DNA of 64,000 nt, taken from positions 992,001 through 1,056,000 of the forward strand of contig JACKJC010000002.1 of the NCBI GenBank assembly GCA_020638195.1, in the 5' to 3' direction. The DNA comes from Methylobacteriaceae bacterium. GTDB lineage: Bacteria > Pseudomonadota > Alphaproteobacteria > Rhizobiales > Beijerinckiaceae. Of this stretch, positions 8,319 to 16,423 are shown in pieces (position 1 is the first letter of the stretch; each line of letters begins with the position of its first letter). A model generated the notes under the pieces. That model did no database searches and was not told the DNA's origin. It worked only from the letters and a program-made list of their open reading frames with translations. The position numbers and the translations under genes were made by a program.

Positions 8319-8335
8319 GTCAGGATAGACTCTTG

Positions 8336-8364
8336 AAAGGCCCCGTTCCGACGGGGCCTTTTTT
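8336..8364 (+). terminator. Rho-independent terminator after the FNT gene
   Basis: The stem AGGCCCCGT / ACGGGGCCT with a short TCCG loop is followed by six T residues. It lies between the FNT gene and the kinase gene 11 bases downstream, so read-through or a separate start must supply the kinase transcript. Confidence 0.9.
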
Positions 8365-8375
8365 ATGGGGCGGAC

Positions 8376-10097
8376 ATGACGGGCAGACTGCGCGTCGCGA
8401 TCGGGCAATATTCGGATCGCGGCCACAAGGAGACGAACCAGGACTTCTACGGCGCGCTCGTGCCGGAGGAGCCGGATCTCGGACTCAAGGGCGTGGCCGT
8501 CGCCATCGCCGACGGCGTCAGTTCCAGCGACGTCAGCGAGGTGGCGGCCGAATCCGCGGTGAAGTCGTTCCTGTCGGACTATTACTGTACGTCGCCCGCC
8601 TGGTCGGCGAAGACCGCCGCGCAGCGCGTTATCGCGGCCGCGAATTCCTGGCTGCACGCGCAGAACCAGCGCAGCTTTCGCGCCTATGAGAAGGATCGCG
8701 GCTATGTCACGACCTTCGACGCGCTGGTGCTGAAGGGCGCGCATGCGCATCTCTTCCACATCGGCGATTCCCGCATTTTTCGCGTGTCGGGAGCTTCGCT
8801 GGAACAACTTACCAACGACCATCGCGTCGTCATTTCATCGAAGGAATCCTATCTCGGCCGCGCGCTCGGCGTGAATGCGCAGGTCGAAATCGATTATCGC
8901 GTCGAGAGCGTCGCAGCTGGCGACGTCTTCATTCTTGCGACCGACGGAATCTACGATTTCGTCGAGCCCGCCATGGTCGTGAAGACGATCCGCGAAACCG
9001 CCGACCTCGACATCGCCGCGCGAAAAATCGGCGAGGCGGCGCTGTCGGGCGGCAGCGACGACAATCTGACGATCCAGATCGTGCGCGTGGACGAAACGCC
9101 TGCCGCAGCCGCGAGCGATATCGCTCAGGGCGCGACAAATCTGCCCTCCCCGCCCATGCTCGAGGCGCGCGAGGAATTCGACGGCTACCGCATCCTGCGC
9201 CGCCTGCATTCCTCGGCGCGCAGCCATATCTATCTGGCGCAGGATATCGACAGCGGCGCCATCGTGGCGCTGAAGGCCCCTTCCGTCGATCTGCGCGACG
9301 ACGCCGCCTACATCAGGCGGTTCATGCTGGAGGAATGGGTCGCGCGCCGCCTGACGAGCGCCTATGTGCTGAAGGCGAGCCCGGTCGAGCGCCCACGCAA
9401 CTTCCTCTACGTCGCCTTCGAATACGTGGAGGGCCAGACGCTCGCGCAATGGATGATCGACAATTCCAAGCCGCAGCTGTCGCAGGTGCGCGACATCATC
9501 GACCAGATCGCGCGCGGGCTGACCGCCTTCCACCGCAAGGAAATGGTGCATCAAGATTTGCGGCCGGCCAACGTCATGCTCGACCGCGCGGGCGTGGCGA
9601 AGATCATCGACTTCGGCTCGACCCGCGTCGCCGGCGTCGCGGAAACCGCGAGCGCGGAGGTGAACGCAGAGATTTTGGGCACCGTGCAATACACCGCGCC
9701 CGAATATTTTCTCGGCGAAGGCGGGACGGCGCGTTCGGACGTCTATTCGCTCGGCGCGATCGCCTATCACATGCTGACGTGCCGCCTGCCCTATGGCGCG
9801 CAGGCCGCGCACGCGCGCACCCGCGCGCAGATGAAGAAGCTCGCCTACACGCCGGCCCGCGACGGCGGCAGCGATCTGCCGGCCTGGGTCGACGGCGCGC
9901 TGCGCAAGGCGCTGGCGATCGATCCGACGCAACGCTTCGCCGAACCGATGGAATTCGCCAACGCTTTGCGTAATCCGGTGATTGACGGCGAACCGTCGCG
10001 CTTGATCGAGCGCGATCCGCTGACGTTCTGGAAGATCGTATCGGCGTTGCTGGCGGCGGCTGTGGTGGGGTTGCTGTTCGTGGTGGCGCGGCGGTAG
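8376..10097 (+). CDS. Fused PP2C phosphatase and Ser/Thr protein kinase, membrane anchored
   Basis: The 573-residue product has three parts. Residues 1-240 form a PP2C-type metal-dependent phosphatase (DRGHKETNQD, VAIADGVSSS, LFHIGDSR, ILATDGIYD, SDDNLT, the Asp residues binding two metal ions). Residues 265-530 form a eukaryotic-like kinase with Lys300 (VALK), Asp394 in HQDLRPAN, and Asp412 in DFG; the catalytic loop has His-Gln-Asp instead of His-Arg-Asp, so the activating arginine is absent. A single transmembrane helix at about 550-570 anchors the C-terminus. It follows the FNT gene behind a terminator. Related fused enzymes lie beside nitrate assimilation genes in pseudomonads, suggesting control of nitrogen uptake by reversible phosphorylation; the substrate is unknown. 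Confidence 0.93.
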   Translation: MTGRLRVAIGQYSDRGHKETNQDFYGALVPEEPDLGLKGVAVAIADGVSSSDVSEVAAESAVKSFLSDYYCTSPAWSAKTAAQRVIAAANSWLHAQNQRSFRAYEKDRGYVTTFDALVLKGAHAHLFHIGDSRIFRVSGASLEQLTNDHRVVISSKESYLGRALGVNAQVEIDYRVESVAAGDVFILATDGIYDFVEPAMVVKTIRETADLDIAARKIGEAALSGGSDDNLTIQIVRVDETPAAAASDIAQGATNLPSPPMLEAREEFDGYRILRRLHSSARSHIYLAQDIDSGAIVALKAPSVDLRDDAAYIRRFMLEEWVARRLTSAYVLKASPVERPRNFLYVAFEYVEGQTLAQWMIDNSKPQLSQVRDIIDQIARGLTAFHRKEMVHQDLRPANVMLDRAGVAKIIDFGSTRVAGVAETASAEVNAEILGTVQYTAPEYFLGEGGTARSDVYSLGAIAYHMLTCRLPYGAQAAHARTRAQMKKLAYTPARDGGSDLPAWVDGALRKALAIDPTQRFAEPMEFANALRNPVIDGEPSRLIERDPLTFWKIVSALLAAAVVGLLFVVARR

Positions 10098-10170
10098 TGG
10101 CTCGCTCAATCCGAAAGCGGGCATTGGGAACCGCTGTGATGGGCGGAAGGCGGCGCAACGCCATCGGTCT

Positions 10171-10248
10171 TTGCGAGGAGCGAAGCGACGACGCAATCCA
10201 GGAATTGCAACCCGGCTCTGGATTGCTTCGTTCCGCTCGCAATGACGG
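10171..10248. repeat. Dispersed palindromic repeat, copy A (family 1)
   Basis: A 78-base imperfect palindrome begins with TTGCGAGGAGCGAAGCGACG and ends with CGCTCGCAATGACGG. A second copy lies at 27943-28023. It sits between the kinase gene and a hypothetical gene. Such ends (CGTCATTGCGAG ... CTCGCAATGACG) are typical REP-like sequences in alphaproteobacterial genomes. The left terminal CGTCA present in copy B is lost here. Confidence 0.8.
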
Positions 10249-10353
10249 GGAGCGATCGTAAGCGACCCACCTCTTTGCGGCCGGACGAATTCCCGCGCTA
10301 TCTCAGCCAATACTGAAAAGGCAAAATGCCGTCCAAGTCTTGGGAGCGCCGGG

Positions 10354-10803
10354 ATGCATTCGATCCTAAAGGAGATCGCCGTGGAACTGGCCGGCGCGGG
10401 AGACGATCCCGGCCTACGCTACCGTTTCGCGCTTGCCTGCGTCGAAGAGGTTGCCGCCAATCTCGAGGATGACGAAGCGATCCGCGCCCTCGGCAAATTC
10501 AGGGACTTGCTGGCGTCCTTCGACGAACGGTCGCTCGACAAGATCAAGGTTCTGGCGAACGAATTGAAAGGCTTGTCGCAAAGCCACCCAGGCTCGAAAT
10601 CAATCGACGGAACCCGGCATGCGGCCGTCTCGGCGACCTATGCGCTCGCCCGCGCGGTCGACGGCGACGCTGTCAATGCGGCGGCCTATGCCGCCTATTC
10701 GAGCGTCTACGGTTATGGCGGCTATGCCGTGAACGATCCGGACGCTTTTGCCGAAGCGTATCAGAAACAGTTGGATGTTCTCGTGGGACTGAAAGCCTCG
10801 TGA
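10354..10803 (+). CDS. Hypothetical helical protein
   Basis: The 149-residue product has no signal peptide and reads as several amphipathic helices, with an acidic stretch near residues 35-45 (LEDDEAIRALGKFRDLL) and an Ala/Tyr-rich segment at about 105-130 (AAAYAAYSSVYGYGGYAV). The codon pattern and length support a real gene; I do not recognise a family. The Ala-rich helices recall some immunity-type small proteins, but there is no toxin gene nearby to support that. It precedes the FAH gene by about 115 bases and is separated from the kinase gene by a dispersed repeat. Confidence 0.55.
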   Translation: MHSILKEIAVELAGAGDDPGLRYRFALACVEEVAANLEDDEAIRALGKFRDLLASFDERSLDKIKVLANELKGLSQSHPGSKSIDGTRHAAVSATYALARAVDGDAVNAAAYAAYSSVYGYGGYAVNDPDAFAEAYQKQLDVLVGLKAS

Positions 10804-10917
10804 CAGCAGTTTTCGTCGGCCCGTCAGAGCGCGCGGAGCTTGCTCATGACAGCGCGAATGCGCATGATGATTCGACAGACATGTCAGCGCGACGGCGCAA
10901 CAAGGAGCAGGCGTTCA

Positions 10918-11769
10918 ATGAAACTCGTCCGTTACGGCAAGGCCGGAAAAGAAAAGCCCGGCGTGATCGACGCCAAGGGCAAGCTGCGCGACTGCTCGGA
11001 CATCGTGTCGGACTGGGCTGGCGAGGAGCTCGCCCACAAGCACATCAAGAAGGTCGCCAAAGCCCTGAAATCAGGCGATTTGAAGTCGGTGTCCGGCTCG
11101 CCGCGCATCGGCGCCTGCGTCGGCCGTCCCGTCAATTTCGTCGCGGTCGGGCTGAATTACGCCGACCATGCGGCGGAATCCAACATGCCGATCCCGGCCG
11201 AGCCGATCCTGTTCAACAAGGCGCCGAACTGCATCGTCGGCCCGAACGACGACGTCGTCATCCCGAAGGGCTCCCAGAAAACCGATTGGGAAGTCGAACT
11301 CGGCATCGTCATCGGCAAGAAGGCCTCCTACGTCTCCGAGGACGAGGCGCTCGACCATGTCGCGGGCTATTGCCTGGCCAATGACGTCTCCGAACGCGAA
11401 TTCCAGCTGGAGCGTGGCGGTAACTGGATGAAGGGCAAGAGCGCCCCCACCTTCGGCCCCCTCGGCCCCTGGCTGGTGACGCAGGACGAGGTCGGCGACG
11501 TGCAGGATCTCGGCATGTGGCTCGACGTCAACGGCGCGCGCATGCAGACGGGGTCGACCAAGACGATGATCTTCGGCGTGAAGAAGATCGTTTCCTACAT
11601 CTCGCAATTCATGACGCTGGAAGTCGGCGACGTGATCGTCACCGGCACGCCGCCCGGCGTCGGCGCCGGCAAGAAGCCGCCTGTGTTCCTGAAGGCGGGC
11701 GACACGATGAGCCTCGGCATCGACAAGCTCGGCGAGCAGGCCTGCCGGGTTGTAGGCTACGAGGACTGA
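10918..11769 (+). CDS. Fumarylacetoacetate hydrolase (FAH) family enzyme
   Basis: The 283-residue product matches the FAH/2-hydroxyhepta-2,4-diene-1,7-dioate isomerase fold. It has a small N-terminal domain and a core starting at FVAVGLNYADHA. Metal ligands lie in DWEVELGIVIG (two Glu) and in CLANDVSERE (Asp). The motif GKSAPTFGPLGPWLVT and the late VTGTPPGVG complete the pattern. Members cleave or isomerise acylpyruvates, ureidoglycolate or fumarylpyruvate; similarity alone does not fix the substrate. The start is set by an AAGGAG sequence ten bases upstream of 10918; a longer frame from 10840 has no such site. It stands alone on the plus strand and converges with argC. Confidence 0.9.
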   Translation: MKLVRYGKAGKEKPGVIDAKGKLRDCSDIVSDWAGEELAHKHIKKVAKALKSGDLKSVSGSPRIGACVGRPVNFVAVGLNYADHAAESNMPIPAEPILFNKAPNCIVGPNDDVVIPKGSQKTDWEVELGIVIGKKASYVSEDEALDHVAGYCLANDVSEREFQLERGGNWMKGKSAPTFGPLGPWLVTQDEVGDVQDLGMWLDVNGARMQTGSTKTMIFGVKKIVSYISQFMTLEVGDVIVTGTPPGVGAGKKPPVFLKAGDTMSLGIDKLGEQACRVVGYED

Positions 11770-11779
11770 TAGCGCGCGA

Positions 11780-11829
11780 TGTCATCCCCGCAAAAGCGGG
11801 GATCCAGCGCCTCGCATCGTGCTGACAAA
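11780..11829. repeat. Dispersed repeat, short copy of family 2
   Basis: The stretch TGTCATCCCCGC, loop, GCGGGGATCCAGCGCC shares its ends with the longer element at 45439-45572. The inner stem ATCCCCGC / GCGGGGAT forms a strong hairpin at 11784-11803. It is placed between two convergent genes. Confidence 0.6.
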
Positions 11830-11830
11830 T

Positions 11831-11856
11831 GGATGCCCGCTTTAGCGGGCATTTTT
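11831..11856. terminator. Bidirectional terminator, FAH gene / argC
   Basis: The stem ATGCCCGCT / AGCGGGCAT has a small loop and T-runs on the plus strand (five T). It lies just after the argC stop codon on the minus strand, and after the FAH gene on the plus strand, so it can serve both. Confidence 0.8.
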
Positions 11857-11857
11857 G

Positions 11858-12772
11858 TCACAGCCCCAGCATCAGCTCGCAATTCTGCACGGCCGCGCCC
11901 GACGCGCCCTTGCCGAGATTGTCGAGGCGCGCGACGAGGACCGCCTGACGCCTGCTTTCGTTGACGTAGACCATCAGTTCCAGATCGTTCGTGCCGTTGA
12001 GCGCGAGCGCGTCGAGCCGGTCGGAATTGTCGGGATGGACGACGCGGACGTAACGCTGGCCGGCGTAGTGCTTCGACAGCGTGGCTTCGATTTCCGCGGC
12101 TTTCGGCTTGCCCGGCAGCGCATCGAGATGCAGGGGAATATTGACCAGCATGCCCTGCCGGAAATTGCCGACGGACGGCACGAACAGCGGTCGCGCCGTC
12201 AGCGCCGACCATTTGACGATTTCCGGCACGTGCTTGTGCTCGAGCCCGAGCCCGTATTCCTCGAACAGCGGCGCCTTGTGCGTCTCGTAGGCCTCGATCA
12301 TCTGCCGACCGCCGCCGGAATAGCCGGACACGGCGTTGATGGTCAGCGGCATGTCGGCCGCAATCAGGCCGGCGTCGACCAGAGGCCGCAGCAACGCGAT
12401 CGCGCCTGTGGCGTAGCAGCCGGGATTGGACACTTTTCGCGCGCGCATGATGGCGTCGGCCTGCCCGGCAGCGAGCTCCGGAAATCCGTATGTCCAGCCA
12501 TCGGCGACCCGATGCGCGGTCGAGGCGTCGAGCAGGCGCGGGCCATCCGAGCCGAGGCTTTCGACGATCGCGGCGGTTTCGCGCGCGGCGTCGTCGGGCA
12601 GACAGAGAATGGCAAGATCGACCGAAGCGAGGAGCTCGGTCTTGGCGCCGGAATCCTTGCGCCGTTCCGGATCGATCGAGACGAGTTCGACCCCCTTGTG
12701 CGGACCGAGCTTTTCCCGGATCTCGAGGCCGGTCGTGCCTGCCTCTCCGTCGATGAAGATTCTTGCCGCCAT
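11858..12772 (-). CDS. argC: N-acetyl-gamma-glutamyl-phosphate reductase, type 2
   Basis: This enzyme makes N-acetylglutamate semialdehyde from the acyl phosphate with NADPH, the third step of arginine synthesis. The 304-residue length and the N-terminus (MAARIFIDGEAGTTGLEIRE) mark the short type 2 ArgC found in many alphaproteobacteria. The catalytic cysteine is Cys119 in the motif SNPGCYATG. The dinucleotide-binding Gly-rich loop is GEAGTTG at residues 9-15. The start at 12772 is the only good choice and is followed by the conserved N-terminus. In Hyphomicrobiales this gene often lies next to rpsI-rplM; here a pilin gene and two membrane protein genes lie between. Confidence 0.95.
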   Translation of the reverse strand: MAARIFIDGEAGTTGLEIREKLGPHKGVELVSIDPERRKDSGAKTELLASVDLAILCLPDDAARETAAIVESLGSDGPRLLDASTAHRVADGWTYGFPELAAGQADAIMRARKVSNPGCYATGAIALLRPLVDAGLIAADMPLTINAVSGYSGGGRQMIEAYETHKAPLFEEYGLGLEHKHVPEIVKWSALTARPLFVPSVGNFRQGMLVNIPLHLDALPGKPKAAEIEATLSKHYAGQRYVRVVHPDNSDRLDALALNGTNDLELMVYVNESRRQAVLVARLDNLGKGASGAAVQNCELMLGL

Positions 12773-12953
12773 GGTGAGCCCTGAACAAATCGATTGATCG
12801 GGGCCTTATAACGGTTCGGCGCGCGCATGTCGCGCGCGCCGAATGTTCGGTCGTCCGGCGCGTGCGCCGAGACTGAATTCGGGACTTCAGCGGCGCTTGC
12901 CGCGCCTGCCCGCCACGCGCCGACGTAGCGTCAACGCGATCGCCGCGTGGCGA

Positions 12954-13118
12954 TCAGGTCAGGTTGCCGGCGATGCCGCTGAACTTGGCCGACATGGTCG
13001 TGCCGAGCTTCTTGACGGCCGCGATCACGGCGACGCCGATGAGAGCCGCGATCAGGCTGTATTCGATGGCCGTCGCGCCGCTCTCGTCCTTCAGGAACTT
13101 GGAAAACATCGTGGTCAT
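12954..13118 (-). CDS. Flp/Fap-type pilin
   Basis: The 54-residue product has the Flp prepilin layout. A short leader ends in Glu-Ser-Gly, followed by ATAIEYSLIAALIG, with Glu at position five of the mature protein and the Glu-Tyr pair typical of Flp pilins. The hydrophobic stretch runs to about residue 40. Its polymer would form thin tad-type adhesion pili. The start at 13118 is the Met before Thr-Thr-Met. No other tad or cpa genes are within the window, so this is an isolated pilin gene. Confidence 0.92.
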   Translation of the reverse strand: MTTMFSKFLKDESGATAIEYSLIAALIGVAVIAAVKKLGTTMSAKFSGIAGNLT

Positions 13119-13647
13119 GGGAGCACCCTCGTTTGCAATTGATACCGACGAGACACAATCTAGCGGCAAGGCTCTGAGGAAAGGTAAACGTCAGCGGTCG
13201 AGCAGGATTTTCTTGTTTAACCAAGCCGCGCTCCGAGAGCGCGACGGCGTGACGCCTATGTAGCGGGCCGCGAGTGGCGCGAACGGATTTTTTTCTTTTT
13301 TCACAAGGAGAAATGCTGGGTCAGCTGACGCGAGGATCATGCGCCGCCGCGCGCATACTGTCGCTTTGGCGTTTAAGCTTTGAAAACCATGTTGTCGACT
13401 TGCGAAGACATAAAATGTGTCTCGCCAGCCACGTTCTGCGCCGGGAAGCGGGCCTCGACGACATCATCGGCATTGCGATGCAGACCACGGCGTGAGCGGC
13501 GGCCGCGGCATATTCGTGATTGTAGAAGTGGAACTTTGCCCTTCCGTGACTTTGTCACGGCGTTTGCGGCGTCGATGGCCTAATGTAGTGCTTCAGCCAG
13601 GAAGAGTCCGCGCAGGGCGCGCGCATAAAGGGCATGGGGAAACTGCG
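13119..13647. other. Intergenic region without a clear gene
   Basis: This 529-base gap lies between the divergent pilin and DUF4395 genes. A frame starting at 13313 (about 60 codons) has AAGGAG immediately before it, but the spacing of two bases is too short and the protein has no recognisable feature. A hairpin CCGTGAC-TTT-GTCACGG (13546-13562) is present without a T-run. The sequence is less GC-rich than its surroundings and holds the pilin promoter, which I could not place with certainty. Confidence 0.5.
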
Positions 13648-14391
13648 ATGCGGTCGTCCTTTTTTCAGTTCGGCGAGCGGCGGCCGGAATATGACGTGCC
13701 GGTCCTGAACGAACGCGCGGTGCGCGCGGCGGCCGGCATTCTGTTCGTACCCGCGCTGCTCACCTTCACGCAGGCGCTGCAGTTCGGCAATTTCCAGCCG
13801 ACCCGCATCTTCGTCATCGCCTTCCTCGTCGACTTCTCGATCCGGCTCTTCGTCAATCCGCTGCTCGCGCCGACCATGATCCTTGGCCAATGGATCGTGA
13901 ACGGCCAGCAGCCCGAATGGGTCGGCGCGCCGCAGAAACGTTTCGCCTGGGGCATCGGCTTCCTGCTCGCGATCGCCATGTTCTTCCTGATGGTCATCGG
14001 CCATGTCGTCGGCCCCATCAACATGCTGGTCTGCGGGACCTGCCTGCTGCTCCTGTTCTTCGAGACGTCGTTCGGCATCTGCATCGGCTGCAAGATCTAC
14101 AACATGCTGCCCGGCGCCCGGGCGCAGCTCTGCCCGGGCGGCGCCTGCGAAATCCCCGTGAACGCGCCGCCCGCGATCGATGTTCGCAGGGGCGCCGTGC
14201 TGGCGGCCTTCGCCATGGCCATGGTCGCGGTGATCGCCCTGCTCGACCGTCGGCCGGCGCGCTCGATCTTCTATGCCGAGCCCAGGCCAGGCGCGAGCGC
14301 GACCGAGGAGGCCGCGCGCTGCACCCCGCCGGCCTTCGCGCGCGCGATCGGCCACGAGGAGACCTGGAAGCGCCACAACAATTGCCTGTAA
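13648..14391 (+). CDS. DUF4395 integral membrane protein
   Basis: The 247-residue product has four to five transmembrane helices. The central run CGTCLLLLFFETSFGICIGCKIY is the hallmark of DUF4395: a Cys pair, a hydrophobic helix and a second Cys pair. A further cysteine-containing segment follows (LCPGGACEI). The paired cysteines could bind a metal or work in a thiol relay across the membrane, but the family has no proven function. A C-terminal helix at about 180-200 is followed by a soluble tail. The start at 13648 was chosen over a longer frame because conserved sequence begins soon after it. Confidence 0.85.
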   Translation: MRSSFFQFGERRPEYDVPVLNERAVRAAAGILFVPALLTFTQALQFGNFQPTRIFVIAFLVDFSIRLFVNPLLAPTMILGQWIVNGQQPEWVGAPQKRFAWGIGFLLAIAMFFLMVIGHVVGPINMLVCGTCLLLLFFETSFGICIGCKIYNMLPGARAQLCPGGACEIPVNAPPAIDVRRGAVLAAFAMAMVAVIALLDRRPARSIFYAEPRPGASATEEAARCTPPAFARAIGHEETWKRHNNCL

Positions 14392-14507
14392 CGCGCAAGG
14401 CTCACGCGCCGCGCATCAGGCTCGCCGACAGAACCGGACGCTGATTCATCGTCTGGAAGACGACGCAACTGCGCCCGGAGGGCCTCCGCGGCGTGTCGAG
14501 GTCACCT

Positions 14508-15149
14508 TCAATTGCGGCCCACGCGAAGCGCTGCACGAATTCGTTCGCGCATGCTTGCGTAGGCGGCGTCGACCAGCCTGCGTCCCCCGTCGAGCATGAG
14601 CGCGTCCAGAAGTATCGTTCGATCGTCGATCCGAACGAGCATCCGTTCGACAAAGAACGAGTTCGCGTCATTGGCTCCGGTCACGCGAATGAACCAGATC
14701 GCATCGACAGCAAACGCATCCCACGGATGGGCGCAATGGTCGACGACGAGGCCCGTTTCATTCGCGACGAGTTTCGCGCCGGTCGGCGGAGCCAGCGCGA
14801 CTCTCTCGACAAGCCCCTCGCGCCAGCGCCTGCGGCGCAGGCGGAGGTTGAACAGGAGAATTGCCGCGGCCGGAATGCACGCGAGCGCGAACACCCAGAG
14901 CGCGATCCTGACATCGCGCCCCCCGCCGCCCGACATGGCGACGCCTGCGACGCCGACGCCGAGAACGAGCAGGATGATTGCGCCGAACAAGATCAGGGCC
15001 ACGGGGCGCCTGCGCGCCCAGCGAAGATCGGCGTCCTCGGCGGACAGGACGATCGCTTCGACCGGGCTGGACTCGCCTCTCAGCCGCACCTGCGCCTCGT
15101 GGCGCGACGACAGCCCGGCGGTTTCCTTGCCGTTGACATAGGTCCGCAT
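14508..15149 (-). CDS. Putative membrane protein of unknown function
   Basis: The 213-residue product has a soluble N-terminus of about 48 residues, two transmembrane helices (around 50-72 and 82-103), an Arg-rich cytoplasmic turn (LRRRRWREG) and a C-terminal soluble domain. The N-terminus begins MRTYVNGKETAG, a beta-strand-like start. I do not recognise the family. It stands between the convergent DUF4395 gene and rpsI on the same strand as rpsI but more than 150 bases downstream, with no evident operon link. Confidence 0.6.
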   Translation of the reverse strand: MRTYVNGKETAGLSSRHEAQVRLRGESSPVEAIVLSAEDADLRWARRRPVALILFGAIILLVLGVGVAGVAMSGGGGRDVRIALWVFALACIPAAAILLFNLRLRRRRWREGLVERVALAPPTGAKLVANETGLVVDHCAHPWDAFAVDAIWFIRVTGANDANSFFVERMLVRIDDRTILLDALMLDGGRRLVDAAYASMRERIRAALRVGRN

Positions 15150-15300
15150 GTCCGTCCCCGCCGCTGCAGTGCGACGGCATCATAGCGCAACGCCGCAGGA
15201 CTGAAGATGCGACGCGACCTGAAGCGGGGCGTCTGCGGCGGACAAAAGAAAGGGCGGCCCGAAGGCCGCCCTTTGCAGATACCGATCCGGCGAAGCGCGA

Positions 15301-15774
15301 TCAGCGCTTCGAGAACTGGAAGCTCCGGCGCGCCTTGCGCTTGCCGTACTTCTTGCGCTCGACCACGCGGCTGTCGCGGGTGAGGAAGCCTTCCTTCTTC
15401 AGGGCGGAGCGCAGCTCCGGCTCGAAGTTGGTCAGCGCCTTGGCGAGACCGTGGCGCACGGCGCCCGCCTGGCCCGACAGGCCGCCGCCGGCGACCGAGA
15501 TCATGAGGTCGTACTGGCCGACGCGGTTGGCGACCACCAGCGGCTGGCCGATGATCATGCGCAGCACGGGGCGGGCGAAGTAGACTTCGAGCGTGCGGCC
15601 GTTGACCGTGGTCTTGCCGGTGCCCGGCTTGATCCACACGCGGGCGACGGCGTCCTTGCGCTTGCCGGTGGCGTAGGCGCGGCCGTACTTGTCGACCTTC
15701 TTCTCGTAGACCGGCGCTTCGGGCGCAGCCGTCGACGTGGCGAGTTCGGACAGGGAGGAAAGCGTCTCGGCCAT
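15301..15774 (-). CDS. rpsI: 30S ribosomal protein S9
   Basis: The 157-residue product has a variable N-terminal extension of about 25 residues, as usual in alphaproteobacteria, then the S9 core from RAYATGKRKDAVARVW to the end. The C-terminal tail finishes with Ser-Lys-Arg (KKYGKRKARRSFQFSKR), which reaches the P-site tRNA in the ribosome. The gene starts two bases after the rplM stop codon, and the pair forms the standard L13-S9 operon. Confidence 0.98.
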   Translation of the reverse strand: MAETLSSLSELATSTAAPEAPVYEKKVDKYGRAYATGKRKDAVARVWIKPGTGKTTVNGRTLEVYFARPVLRMIIGQPLVVANRVGQYDLMISVAGGGLSGQAGAVRHGLAKALTNFEPELRSALKKEGFLTRDSRVVERKKYGKRKARRSFQFSKR

Positions 15775-15776
15775 AA

Positions 15777-16247
15777 TCAGGCGCTCCGGGCGTTCTTGGA
15801 GTTCATGGCGGCGATGTCGACCGTCACCGGGTTCTGGGCGGCGTGCGGATGCTCCGCGCCCTTGTAGACGCGCAGGTTGCCGAGCTGCTTGCGGCCGAGC
15901 GGACCGCGCGGAAGCATGCGCTCCACGGCCTTCTCGAGAACGCGCTCGGGGAAGCGGCCGTCCAGGATGAACTTGGCGGTGCGCTCCTTGATGCCGCCCG
16001 GATATCCGGTGTGATGGTAGTAGACCTTCTGCTCGCGCTTGCGGCCGGTCAGAACCACCTTGTCGGCGTTGATGACGATGACATTGTCGCCGTCGTCCAT
16101 GTGGGGCGTGAACGTCGCCTTGTGCTTGCCACGCAGGCGCATGGCGATCAGCGAGGCGAGGCGGCCGACGACGAGGCCCTTCGCGTCGATCAGCAGCCAC
16201 TTCTTTTCGATATCGGCGGGCTTGGCCGAATAAGTCTTGCCGTACAT
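15777..16247 (-). CDS. rplM: 50S ribosomal protein L13
   Basis: The 156-residue product matches L13 throughout: MYGKTYSAKPADIEKKW, then LVVGRLASLIAMRLRGKHK, MDDGDNVIVINADKVVLTG, and the Pro-Arg-Gly-Pro-Leu-Gly motif before the tail. L13 is one of the early assembly proteins of the 50S subunit. The start at 16247 is chosen over an upstream in-frame Met because similarity starts there. A promoter and a duplicated leader element lie directly upstream and are listed separately. Confidence 0.98.
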   Translation of the reverse strand: MYGKTYSAKPADIEKKWLLIDAKGLVVGRLASLIAMRLRGKHKATFTPHMDDGDNVIVINADKVVLTGRKREQKVYYHHTGYPGGIKERTAKFILDGRFPERVLEKAVERMLPRGPLGRKQLGNLRVYKGAEHPHAAQNPVTVDIAAMNSKNARSA

Positions 16248-16253
16248 TGCGGT

Positions 16254-16287
16254 GGTTTCCCTTTGGCCGTGGTTTCCCTTTGGCCGC
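16254..16287 (-). repeat. Duplicated 17-base leader element before rplM
   Basis: GGTTTCCCTTTGGCCG plus one base occurs twice in direct tandem (16254-16270 and 16271-16287). Read on the rplM strand each unit carries AAAGGGAAAC, a purine-rich ribosome-binding-like stretch. The proximal copy is suitably close to the rplM start and the distal one is 17 bases further away. Confidence 0.8.
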
Positions 16288-16344
16288 GAAACGAAGCGAA
16301 CCGGCGCGAGGATGCCAACACCCTGCGCCGGTCCGGATGGCGGG

Positions 16345-16373
16345 TGTATAGGGGAAGGCGATTCCGACGTCAA
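16345..16373 (-). promoter_or_regulatory. Sigma-70-type promoter of rplM-rpsI
   Basis: On the minus strand TTGACG is followed after exactly 17 bases by TATACA. This near-consensus promoter lies about 100 bases before the rplM start, in the gap to the DUF1850 gene. It fits strong constitutive expression of a ribosomal operon. Confidence 0.7.
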
Positions 16374-16423
16374 TGGATTTGCGGCAAATCCTCAGAAAAA
16401 TATGGCATAACGCAATGCGGTAT

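Noticed and set aside
7356..8822. A 488-codon frame opposite the FNT channel and kinase start
   Set aside because: It is a shadow of two clearly recognised genes and contains no known motif.
13313..13495. A 60-codon frame with AAGGAG before its ATG
   Set aside because: The spacing of two bases is too short for normal translation and the protein shows no hydrophobic, motif or repeat pattern.
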